From Roseovarius sp. UBA6167 (GTDB lineage: Bacteria > Pseudomonadota > Alphaproteobacteria > Rhodobacterales > Rhodobacteraceae), in NCBI GenBank assembly GCA_002428225.1, contig DIUD01000050.1:1-45370 (forward strand): 45,370 bases of DNA, read 5' to 3'. The stretch's first letter is position 1. Every line of letters begins with the position of its first letter. A model generated the notes under the pieces. It saw only the letters and a program-made list of their open reading frames with translations, had not been told where the DNA came from and searched no databases. Positions 6,998 to 14,158 of the stretch are shown piece by piece. The translations under genes and the position numbers were made by a program.

Positions 6998-8260
6998 ATG
7001 ACCGAATTTCCGACGCTCGATCTGCCGGACGATCCCAAGCTTGTCCACAATATCACCCATTTCGCCCGTGCGCTGCGCGCCGCAGGGCTTCCGGTTGGCC
7101 CTGGTCGGGTGATCGACGCGGTGCGCGCGGTGGCGGCGGCGGGGTTTTCGAACCGCGCGGATTTCTTCTACACGCTGCGCGCCTGTCTTGTGACGCGGCC
7201 CGAACATCTGGTTGTCTTTGCGCAGATATTCCGGCTCTACTGGCGCGATCCGCGGTATATGGAGCACATGATGGCGATGATGCTGCCCGCCATTCGCGGC
7301 GTGCAGGAAGAGCGCGCGGCAGAGGCAGGCGAGAAGCGCGCCGCCGAGGCGCTGCTCGACGGGGTGGATCGCGCGCCGCCCGAGACAGGCACCGATCAGG
7401 CGGGCGAGGAGGCGATCATCGAGATCGACGCCACCGCTACCTTGTCGCGCGAGGAGCGGCTGCGGCGGCTCGATTTCGAGCAGATGTCCACCGCCGAGAT
7501 GGCCGAGGCCAGGCGGATGCTGGCGCGGCTGACACTGCCGGTGCGCCCGCTGCCGTCGCGGCGGGGCATCGCCGATCCGCATGGCAGCCGGTTCGATGCC
7601 CGCGCGACGATCCGCGCCGCGCTGCGGCGGGGCGGAGAGATGCGGCGGCTGCACCGCAAGGCCCCACGCGAACGCTGGCCCAACCTCGTCGTGATTTGCG
7701 ACATTTCAGGCTCCATGAGCCAATACAGCCGGATGGTTTTGCATTTCCTCCATGCTGTCGCCAATACCAGGGGGGCGGGCTGGTCAAAGGTCCATGCCTT
7801 CACCTTTGGCACGCGGCTGACCAATATCACCCGGCATCTGGCGACGCGCGACGTGGATGCGGCGCTGGCCGCCGCCGGGCGACAGGCGCAGGACTGGGAG
7901 GGCGGCACGCGGATCGGGGCCTGCCTGCACGCCTTCAACCGCGACTGGTCGCGCCGGGTGATGGGCAGCGGCGCGGTGGTGCTGTTGATAACCGACGGCC
8001 TCGACCGCGAGGAGACAGGGATGCTCGGCCACGAGATGGAGCGGCTGCACCTCTCGGCGCGCCGGCTCATCTGGCTCAATCCGCTTTTGCGCTGGGAGGG
8101 GTTCGCGCCCAAGGCGGCGGGGATCCGGGCGATGCTGCCGCATGTGGACGCGTTCCGCGCGGGCCATTCGATCGCCACGCTCGAGGCGCTTGCCGAGGCG
8201 CTGTCACGGGCGGAGGATGGCGGCGAGAAGGCGCGGCTGATGGCGGCGATGGGGGGATGA
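6998..8260 (+). CDS. coxE: CoxE-like von Willebrand factor A domain protein
   Basis: The 420-residue product begins at an ATG preceded by AGGAGAGG. The C-terminal half is a VWA domain: the metal-binding MIDAS motif DISGS is in VVICDISGSMSQYSRM, and a later ITDGLDREETG supplies the further acidic residues. The N-terminal half is the helical region seen in CoxE. In known systems CoxE works with the MoxR-type ATPase CoxD to put the Cu-S-Mo centre into CO dehydrogenase or to mature related molybdenum hydroxylases. No CoxD/MoxR gene is seen in this window. The stop overlaps the next start (ATGA), so it is coupled to xdhC. Confidence 0.88.
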   Translation: MTEFPTLDLPDDPKLVHNITHFARALRAAGLPVGPGRVIDAVRAVAAAGFSNRADFFYTLRACLVTRPEHLVVFAQIFRLYWRDPRYMEHMMAMMLPAIRGVQEERAAEAGEKRAAEALLDGVDRAPPETGTDQAGEEAIIEIDATATLSREERLRRLDFEQMSTAEMAEARRMLARLTLPVRPLPSRRGIADPHGSRFDARATIRAALRRGGEMRRLHRKAPRERWPNLVVICDISGSMSQYSRMVLHFLHAVANTRGAGWSKVHAFTFGTRLTNITRHLATRDVDAALAAAGRQAQDWEGGTRIGACLHAFNRDWSRRVMGSGAVVLLITDGLDREETGMLGHEMERLHLSARRLIWLNPLLRWEGFAPKAAGIRAMLPHVDAFRAGHSIATLEALAEALSRAEDGGEKARLMAAMGG

Positions 8261-9222
8261 TGGACCGCTTTGACAATATACCCGAGACCGCGCTTGCCTG
8301 GCACCGGGCGGGCAGGGGGGCGGCATTGGCCACGGTGGTCGAGACCTGGGGCAGCGCGCCGCGCCGGGTGGGCAGCCAGTTGGCGATTTCGGGGGAGGGC
8401 GAGATCGCGGGCTCGGTCTCGGGCGGCTGCGTCGAGGGTGCGGTGGTGGTCGAGGCGCTCGATGCCATGGCGGAAGGCCGGCCGGTGATACTGGAATACG
8501 GCGTCAGCGACGGTGACGCCTTTGCCGTGGGGCTGGCCTGCGGCGGCACGATCCGGGTCCTGGTGGAGCCGGTGGGCACGGTCATGCCCGAGGCGCTGCT
8601 GGCCGAACTGGTCGCCGCGCGCGCGCGCCGCGAGGCGGTGGCCTATGTGACCGGGCCGGGGGGGCGGCGGCTGGAACGGGCCGGGCACGAGGCGCGGTTT
8701 CGCATGGATCGCTCGGGGCTCGCCGAGGATGGCGAGACGTTCGTCGCCATTCACAACCCGCCCTTGCGCCTTGTCGTCGTCGGCGCGGTGCATATCGCGC
8801 AGGCGCTGGTGCCGATGGCGCGCATCGCGGGCTATGACCCGGTGGTGATCGACCCGCGCGAGAGCTTTGCCACGCCCACGCGTTTCCCCGACACGCGGCT
8901 GATGCATGACTGGCCCGATGAGGCGGTGGCGGCGCTGGGGCTGGACGCGCGCACCGCGCTGGTGCTGCTCACGCATGATCCCAAGCTCGACGATCCCGCG
9001 CTGATGGCGGCGCTGCGCTCGGAGGTGTTCTATATCGGCGCGCTGGGATCGACCCGGACGCATGGCAAGCGGGTGGCGCGGCTTGCCGGGGCGGGGTTTT
9101 CCGAGGCCGAAATCGGGCGTATTCACGGTCCGGTCGGTCTCGATATCGGCGCGGCGGGGCCGGCCGAGATCGCGGTCAGCATCCTGGCCGAGATGACGCG
9201 CGTCCTTAGGCGCGGCGCATGA
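8257..9222 (+). CDS. XdhC/CoxF family molybdenum cofactor maturation protein
   Basis: A 321-residue protein with the two-part XdhC_CoxI layout. The N-terminal domain carries ATVVETWGSAPRRVGSQ and the family signature GSVSGGCVEGAV, whose Cys is implicated in handling the sulfurated cofactor. The C-terminal domain is a Rossmann fold (LVVVGAVHIAQAL, then DPRESFATPTRFP, YIGALGSTRTH and HGPVGLDIGA). XdhC proteins bind molybdenum cofactor, help sulfurate it and deliver it to the apo-hydroxylase. Start ATG 8257 or 8260; both overlap the coxE stop. The stop overlaps another ATG at 9219, described separately. Confidence 0.92.
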   Translation: MMDRFDNIPETALAWHRAGRGAALATVVETWGSAPRRVGSQLAISGEGEIAGSVSGGCVEGAVVVEALDAMAEGRPVILEYGVSDGDAFAVGLACGGTIRVLVEPVGTVMPEALLAELVAARARREAVAYVTGPGGRRLERAGHEARFRMDRSGLAEDGETFVAIHNPPLRLVVVGAVHIAQALVPMARIAGYDPVVIDPRESFATPTRFPDTRLMHDWPDEAVAALGLDARTALVLLTHDPKLDDPALMAALRSEVFYIGALGSTRTHGKRVARLAGAGFSEAEIGRIHGPVGLDIGAAGPAEIAVSILAEMTRVLRRGA

Positions 9223-9236
9223 GGTTCGGACCATGA
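9219..9236 (+). other. Five-codon mini-cistron MRFGP bridging two genes
   Basis: An ATG at 9219 overlaps the xdhC stop (ATGA) and opens a frame of five codons, Met-Arg-Phe-Gly-Pro, whose TGA overlaps the ATG of the next gene at 9233 (again ATGA). The next gene also begins MRFGP. The two starts are 14 bases apart and the two 14-base units differ at two positions, so this is a tandem duplication of a start region. The first unit supplies GAGG (9221-9224) as a ribosome site for the second. Function as a coupling cistron is inferred. Confidence 0.5.
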
Positions 9237-10225
9237 GGTTTGGCCCCGTGCCGCTGGCCGAGGCCGAGGGCGCGATCCTTGCCCATTCCGAGCGCGTGGC
9301 CTCGGGGCGGATGCGCAAGGGGACGGTGCTGGGTGCGGCGGAAATCGCGGCGCTGCGGGCGGCGGGATATGCCGAAATCACCGTGGCGCGGCTTGATAGC
9401 GGGGACCTGCACGAGGACGCGGCAGCCGAAAAGGTGGCGCGCGCGCTGGCAGAGGGGGCGGCGGGGGTGACGCTGTCGGCGCCGTTCACGGGGCGGGTGA
9501 ACCTGATCGCCGCGCGCGCAGGCGTGGTCACGCTCGACGTGGACGCGATCAACGCGGCCAATGCGGTCGATGCGATGATCACGGTGGCAACGGTCGCGCC
9601 GTTTCACCAGACCCGCGCGGGGGGCATGGTCGCCACGGTCAAGATCATCGCCTATGGCGTGGCGGGTTCCGTGGTCGCGCGCGCCGCGGCGGCGGCGCGC
9701 GGGGCGGTGCGGGTGGTGACCCCGCGCTACGCGACCGCGAGCCTCATCCTGACCGAGACGGCGGGGGGACCGGGCGTAAAGGGCGCGCAGGCGGTTGCGG
9801 CGCGCATCGCGGCCCTGGACATGACGCTCGTCGAGACGGTGGCCGTGCCGCATGAAGAGGCGCCGCTGGCGCAAGCCATCAACCGGGCTTCGGGCGATAT
9901 CGTGCTCATCCTCACCGCCTCGGCCACCTCGGACGTGCGCGATACCGCGCCTGCCGCGCTTGGCCTTGCGGGCGGGCGGCTCATCCGTTTCGGGATGCCG
10001 GTCGATCCGGGCAACCTGCTGTTACTCGGCGATTTGCGGGGCAAGCCGGTGATCGGCCTGCCCGGCAGCGCGCGCAGCCCGGTGCTGCATGGCGCGGACT
10101 GGGTGCTGGCGCGGGTGGCCTGCGGGCTGCCCTGTGGCGCGGAGGAAATCGCGGCGATGGGGGTGGGGGGCCTTCTGAAAGAGATTCCCACCCGCCCCCA
10201 GCCCCGGCGCGGCCCGCGCGATTGA
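9233..10225 (+). CDS. Molybdopterin-binding protein (MoeA/MoCF-like domain)
   Basis: This 330-residue protein has an N-terminal segment like that of proteins in cox/xdh clusters (VPLAEAEGAILAHSERV...GRMRKGTVL) and a MoCF-type molybdopterin-binding domain at about 175-310, including VLILTASATSDVRDTAPAAL and the VIGLPGSARSPVLHGADWVL stretch. It probably helps assemble or hand over the molybdenum cofactor to the hydroxylase encoded next. In many relatives, as I recall, this part is fused to a MobA-like nucleotidyltransferase; here the protein ends with a short basic Pro-rich tail (TRPQPRRGPRD), so the second domain is absent. It is the last of the three coupled maturation genes; a 109-base gap follows. 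Confidence 0.8.
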   Translation: MRFGPVPLAEAEGAILAHSERVASGRMRKGTVLGAAEIAALRAAGYAEITVARLDSGDLHEDAAAEKVARALAEGAAGVTLSAPFTGRVNLIAARAGVVTLDVDAINAANAVDAMITVATVAPFHQTRAGGMVATVKIIAYGVAGSVVARAAAAARGAVRVVTPRYATASLILTETAGGPGVKGAQAVAARIAALDMTLVETVAVPHEEAPLAQAINRASGDIVLILTASATSDVRDTAPAALGLAGGRLIRFGMPVDPGNLLLLGDLRGKPVIGLPGSARSPVLHGADWVLARVACGLPCGAEEIAAMGVGGLLKEIPTRPQPRRGPRD

Positions 10226-10334
10226 GATGAGGATCGGGGTTCCCAGGGCGGCTCTCTCGTGCTTTAGTCGCAGGTGACACCGGAAGAGAAAGCACTAACC
10301 TGTCGGACGGGTTGCGATAACGAAGGAGGAGACA

Positions 10335-10820
10335 ATGCCAGAGGTCAGCATGACCGTGAACGGCAAGCCGGCAAAGGGCCAGATCGAGGGCCGCACGCTT
10401 CTTGTCGAATTTCTCAGGGAAAGCCTGAGCCTGACGGGCACACATATGGGCTGTGACACCAGCCAGTGCGGGGCCTGCGTGGTGCATGTGAACGGGCGCG
10501 CCGTGAAATCCTGCACCATGTTCGCCGCCGAGGCCGAGGGGGCGGAGGTGACGACGATCGAGGGCATGGCCGAGCCCGATGGCACGCTGCATCCCATCCA
10601 GGCCGCGTTTCAGGATCATCACGGGCTGCAATGCGGTTTCTGCACGCCCGGCATGGTGATGTCGGCGGCGGCGCTGCTCAAGGACAACCCGACGCCCACC
10701 GAGGCCGAGGTGCGCGACTATCTCGAAGGCAATATCTGCCGCTGCACGGGCTATCACAACATCGTCAAGGCGATTCTCGCGGCCTCCGGTCAGGACGTGA
10801 GCCGGATCGCGGCGGAATAG
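10335..10820 (+). CDS. coxS: CO dehydrogenase-like small subunit, [2Fe-2S] protein
   Basis: At 161 residues this is the usual iron-sulfur subunit of molybdenum hydroxylases. The plant-ferredoxin-type cluster is held by Cys40, Cys45, Cys48 and Cys60 (GCDTSQCGAC and the later SC), and the second cluster by Cys100, Cys103, Cys135 and Cys137 (QCGFCTPGM and NICRCTGY). It passes electrons from the molybdenum centre in CoxL to the FAD in CoxM. A strong ribosome site (AAGGAGGAG) precedes the ATG. The order S-L-M differs from the M-S-L order of the classical form I operon. The physiological substrate of this enzyme type is not settled. Confidence 0.95.
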   Translation: MPEVSMTVNGKPAKGQIEGRTLLVEFLRESLSLTGTHMGCDTSQCGACVVHVNGRAVKSCTMFAAEAEGAEVTTIEGMAEPDGTLHPIQAAFQDHHGLQCGFCTPGMVMSAAALLKDNPTPTEAEVRDYLEGNICRCTGYHNIVKAILAASGQDVSRIAAE

Positions 10821-10828
10821 GCGAAGAA

Positions 10829-10886
10829 GTGGGGGCGCTGCCCCCGCGCCTGCGGCGCCCCCCGGGATATTTCGGGCAAGATGAAG
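10829..10886. repeat. G/C-rich double stem-loop intergenic element
   Basis: Between coxS and coxL lie two adjacent hairpins, GGGGG-CGCTG-CCCCC (10831-10845) and GCGCC-TGC-GGCGC (10846-10858), followed by CCCCCCGGGATATTT and an AAGATGAAG tail. From memory, elements of this look (two GC hairpins plus GGGATATTT...GATGAAG) are scattered between genes in Rhodobacterales genomes. It may weaken read-through or stabilise the upstream coxS message. Only one copy is seen in this window. Confidence 0.45.
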
Positions 10887-10937
10887 CTGCCGCGGGTTTG
10901 ATGGGGGAGACCCCGGACCATTCAGGGAGGTCAAGAC

Positions 10938-13301
10938 ATGCCAAGGGACGGAGGCATCGGCGCCAGCACCAAGCGGCGCGAGGATATCCGGTTTCTGACC
11001 GGAAACGGCAATTATACTGACGACATCAATCTGCGCGGGCAGGCCTATGTGCATTTCCTGCGTTCGGACGTGGCGCATGGGCGGCTGAGAAAGGTCGATG
11101 CCAGCGCCGCCGAGGCGATGCCCGGCGTGTTGCGCGTCTTTACCGGCGAGGATTTCGTCGAGATTGGCGGAATCCCCTGCGGCTGGCAGGTGACGGATCG
11201 GTTCGGCGAGGTGATGCAGGAGCCGAAGCACCCGGTGCTGGCGCATGGCAAGGTGCGCCATGTCGGCGATCCGATCGCTGCGGTGGTGGCCGAGACCCGC
11301 GCGCAGGCGCGTGATGCCGCCGAGGCGATCGTGCTCGATATCGAGGAATTGCCGGCGGTGGTGGACATGAAGGCCGCGCTCGAAGATGGCGCCCCGAAGG
11401 TGCATGACGATCTGACCTCGAACCTTTGTTATGATTGGGGTTTTGTCGAGGAGAACAAGGCGGCGGTCGATGAGGCGTTCGGGAAGGCCGCGCATGTCAC
11501 GACGCTGGAATTGGTGAACAACCGGCTGATCGCCAACCCGATGGAGCCGCGCGTCGCCGTGGCCGATTACAACCGCTCGACCGGCGATTACACGCTTTAT
11601 ACCACCAGCCAGAACCCGCATGTGATCCGGCTCTTGATGGGCGCCTTCGTGCTGGGCATCCCCGAGCACAAGCTGCGCGTGGTCGCCCCCGATGTGGGCG
11701 GCGGGTTCGGGTCGAAGATCTTTCACTATGCCGAGGAGGCTTTCTGCACGTTTGCCGCCAAGGCATTGAACCGCCCCGTCAAGTGGACCTCGAGCCGGTC
11801 GGAGGCGTTCATGTCCGACGCCCATGGCCGCGACCATGTGACCAGGATCGAACTGGCGCTCGATGCGGATAACAACTTTACTGCGCTGCGCACCGAGACC
11901 CATGCCAATATGGGGGCTTACCTGAGCACCTTCGCGCCGTCGATTCCGACCTGGCTGCATGGCACGCTGATGGCCGGGAACTACAAGACGCCGCTCATCT
12001 ATGTGAACGTCAGGGCGGTCTTTACCAACACCGTGCCGGTCGATGCCTATCGTGGCGCGGGCCGGCCCGAAGCGACCTATCAGCTTGAGCGGGTGATCGA
12101 CAAGGCGGCGCGCGAACTGGGCGTCGATCCGATCGCGCTGCGGCGGCAGAACTTCATCACCGAGTTTCCCTATGCCACGCCGGTCGCGGTGGAATATGAC
12201 ACGGGCGACTATCACGCCACGATGGACAAGCTCGAGGAGATTGCCGACCTTGCGGGCTTTGCCGCGCGGCGCAAGGAAAGCGAGGCGCGGGGCCGTCTGC
12301 GCGGGCTTGGCGTCAACTGCTATATCGAGGCCTGTGGTATCGCGCCGTCGAACCTTGTCGGGCAGCTGGGTGCGCGCGCGGGGCTTTACGAGAGCGCCAC
12401 GGTGCGCGTAAACGCCACCGGCGGCATCACGGTGATGACCGGCAGCCACAGCCACGGGCAGGGGCACGAGACCAGCTTTGCGCAGGTGATTTCCGAGATG
12501 ATCGGGATCGACGCCGATCAGGTGGAGATCGTGCATGGCGACACCGCCAATTCGCCGATGGGCATGGGCACCTATGGCTCGCGCTCACTGGCGGTCGGCG
12601 GTTCGGCCATGGTGCGCGCCACCGAGAAGATCATCAACAAGGCCAGGAAGATCGCGGCGCATCTGATGGAGGCCGCCGAGGGCGATATCGAGCTCAAGGA
12701 CGGCCGCTTTGCCGTTGCGGGCACGGACAAATCCGTGGCCTGGGGCGATGTCACGCTGGCGGCATATGTGCCGCACAACTATCCGCTGGCGGATCTGGAG
12801 CCGGGGCTGGAGGAGACGGCGTTTTATGATCCGTCAAACTTTACCTATCCCGCCGGGGCCTATGCCTGCGAGGTGGAGGTCGATCCCGATACCGGGCGCG
12901 TCACCATCGAGCGGTTCGCGGCGGCGGATGATTTCGGCAATGTGGTCAACCCGATGATCGTTTCGGGCCAGGTCCATGGCGGGATCGGGCAGGGGATCGG
13001 GCAGGCGCTGCTCGAGGCGTGCGCATATGACGAGCAGGGGCAGCTTCTGACCGGCAGCTACATGGATTACGCCATGCCGCGCGCCGGTGATCTGCCGTTT
13101 TACCAGGTGGATCATTCCTGCCAGACGCCTTGCACCCACAACCCGCTGGGCGTGAAGGGCTGTGGCGAGGCGGGCGCGATCGGCAGCCCGCCCTCGGTCG
13201 TCAACGCGGTGGTGGATGCGCTGCGCTCGGCGGGCCATGACATCACCCATATCGACATGCCGCTCTCGCCATCGCGGGTGTGGCAGGCGATGCAGAGCTG
13301 A
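10938..13301 (+). CDS. coxL: Form II CO dehydrogenase-like large subunit (molybdopterin subunit)
   Basis: The 787-residue protein has the full xanthine oxidase-family catalytic layout: a domain with DDINLRGQAYVHFLRS at the N-terminus, the molybdopterin loop VGGGFGSKIF, the active-site loop and the catalytic Glu at about residue 744 in KGCGEAGAIGSPP. The active-site loop at 370-376 reads AYRGAGR, the form II signature; true form I CO dehydrogenase has AYXCSFR with the Cys that binds copper. So oxidation of CO is not assured, and another aldehyde or heterocycle could be the substrate. The ATG has GGGAGG upstream. It forms a heterotrimer pair with CoxS and CoxM. Confidence 0.95.
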   Translation: MPRDGGIGASTKRREDIRFLTGNGNYTDDINLRGQAYVHFLRSDVAHGRLRKVDASAAEAMPGVLRVFTGEDFVEIGGIPCGWQVTDRFGEVMQEPKHPVLAHGKVRHVGDPIAAVVAETRAQARDAAEAIVLDIEELPAVVDMKAALEDGAPKVHDDLTSNLCYDWGFVEENKAAVDEAFGKAAHVTTLELVNNRLIANPMEPRVAVADYNRSTGDYTLYTTSQNPHVIRLLMGAFVLGIPEHKLRVVAPDVGGGFGSKIFHYAEEAFCTFAAKALNRPVKWTSSRSEAFMSDAHGRDHVTRIELALDADNNFTALRTETHANMGAYLSTFAPSIPTWLHGTLMAGNYKTPLIYVNVRAVFTNTVPVDAYRGAGRPEATYQLERVIDKAARELGVDPIALRRQNFITEFPYATPVAVEYDTGDYHATMDKLEEIADLAGFAARRKESEARGRLRGLGVNCYIEACGIAPSNLVGQLGARAGLYESATVRVNATGGITVMTGSHSHGQGHETSFAQVISEMIGIDADQVEIVHGDTANSPMGMGTYGSRSLAVGGSAMVRATEKIINKARKIAAHLMEAAEGDIELKDGRFAVAGTDKSVAWGDVTLAAYVPHNYPLADLEPGLEETAFYDPSNFTYPAGAYACEVEVDPDTGRVTIERFAAADDFGNVVNPMIVSGQVHGGIGQGIGQALLEACAYDEQGQLLTGSYMDYAMPRAGDLPFYQVDHSCQTPCTHNPLGVKGCGEAGAIGSPPSVVNAVVDALRSAGHDITHIDMPLSPSRVWQAMQS

Positions 13302-13314
13302 GGGAGGATTACCC

Positions 13315-14103
13315 ATGTATGCATTCGAGATAGACCGGCCCGCGACGCTGGCCGATGCGCTCAAGGCGCTTGGCGCCGAGGAGGCGCAGGCGCTGGGGGG
13401 CGGGCAGACGCTCATCCCCGCGCTCAAGGCGCGGCTTGCGTCGCCCGCGCGGCTGGTGGCGCTGTCGGGGGTGGCCGAGATCAAGGGCATCCGCACCGGC
13501 GAGAACGGTGCGCTTTGCATCGGCGGGGGGACGTGTCACGCCGATGTGGCGGCGGGCGCGGGGGCCTATCCGGCGCTGGCGGCGCTGGCGGCGCGGATCG
13601 GCGATCCGGCGGTGCGCAATCGCGGCACCATCGGCGGCAGTCTGGCCAACAACGACCCGTCGGCCTGCTACCCGGCGGCGGTGCTGGGATCGGGGGCGGT
13701 GGTGGTCACGACCAACCGGCAGATCGCGGCGGATGATTTCTTCGAGGGGATGTTCACCACCACGCTCGAGGATAGCGAGATCATCACCGAGGTGCGCTTT
13801 CCGGTGCCGGAGGTGGCCAGCTATCAGAAGTTCGAGCAACCCGCCTCGCGCTTTGCGCTCGTGGGGGTGTTCGTGGCCAAATATGCGGGCGGCGTGCGGG
13901 TGGCGGTCACCGGCGCGTCGGAGGAGGGCGTGTTCCGCTGGTCCGAGGCCGAGGCGGCGCTGTCCGGGGATTTCTCGCCGGGCGCGATCGAGGGGCTGCG
14001 CCTTTCGGGGGCGGGCATGATCTCTGATCTGCACGGATCGGGCGATTACCGCGCGCATCTGGTGGCGGTGATGACACGCAGGGCGGTGGCCGCGGCACGC
14101 TGA
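13315..14103 (+). CDS. coxM: CO dehydrogenase-like medium subunit, FAD-binding
   Basis: From the ATG at 13315, preceded by AGGGAGG, the protein has 262 residues. It is the FAD subunit of the molybdenum hydroxylase: the flavin-binding loops are LGGGQTLIPALK near residue 35 and the IGDPAVRNRGTIGGSLANNDPSACYPA segment around 95-120, followed by a C-terminal CO_deh_flav_C type domain. It is slightly short for the family (about 265-290). It follows coxL by 13 bases and ends the operon, just before a stem-loop terminator. It would pass electrons on to quinone or another acceptor. Confidence 0.93.
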   Translation: MYAFEIDRPATLADALKALGAEEAQALGGGQTLIPALKARLASPARLVALSGVAEIKGIRTGENGALCIGGGTCHADVAAGAGAYPALAALAARIGDPAVRNRGTIGGSLANNDPSACYPAAVLGSGAVVVTTNRQIAADDFFEGMFTTTLEDSEIITEVRFPVPEVASYQKFEQPASRFALVGVFVAKYAGGVRVAVTGASEEGVFRWSEAEAALSGDFSPGAIEGLRLSGAGMISDLHGSGDYRAHLVAVMTRRAVAAAR

Positions 14104-14123
14104 GGCTGACGGCAGGACAAAAG

Positions 14124-14154
14124 GGCCGCGCGTCCGGCGAGAGGCGCGGTCTTT
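14124..14154 (+). terminator. Stem-loop terminator after coxM
   Basis: The arms GGCCGCGC (14124-14131) and GCGCGGTC (14144-14151) pair with one G-U wobble around a 12-base loop and are followed by TTTGTCGTT. It lies in the 55-base gap between coxM and the convergent acylase gene and probably ends the coxSLM transcript. The short T run makes it only moderately strong. Confidence 0.6.
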
Positions 14155-14158
14155 GTCG

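Noticed and set aside
7396..9582. 728-codon minus-strand frame across coxE and xdhC
   Set aside because: Antisense artefact of strong third-position G/C; Arg/Pro/Ala/His-rich with no motif, while both plus-strand genes have conserved motifs.
9981..12536. 851-codon minus-strand frame across coxS and coxL
   Set aside because: Same artefact, antisense to unmistakable molybdenum hydroxylase genes.
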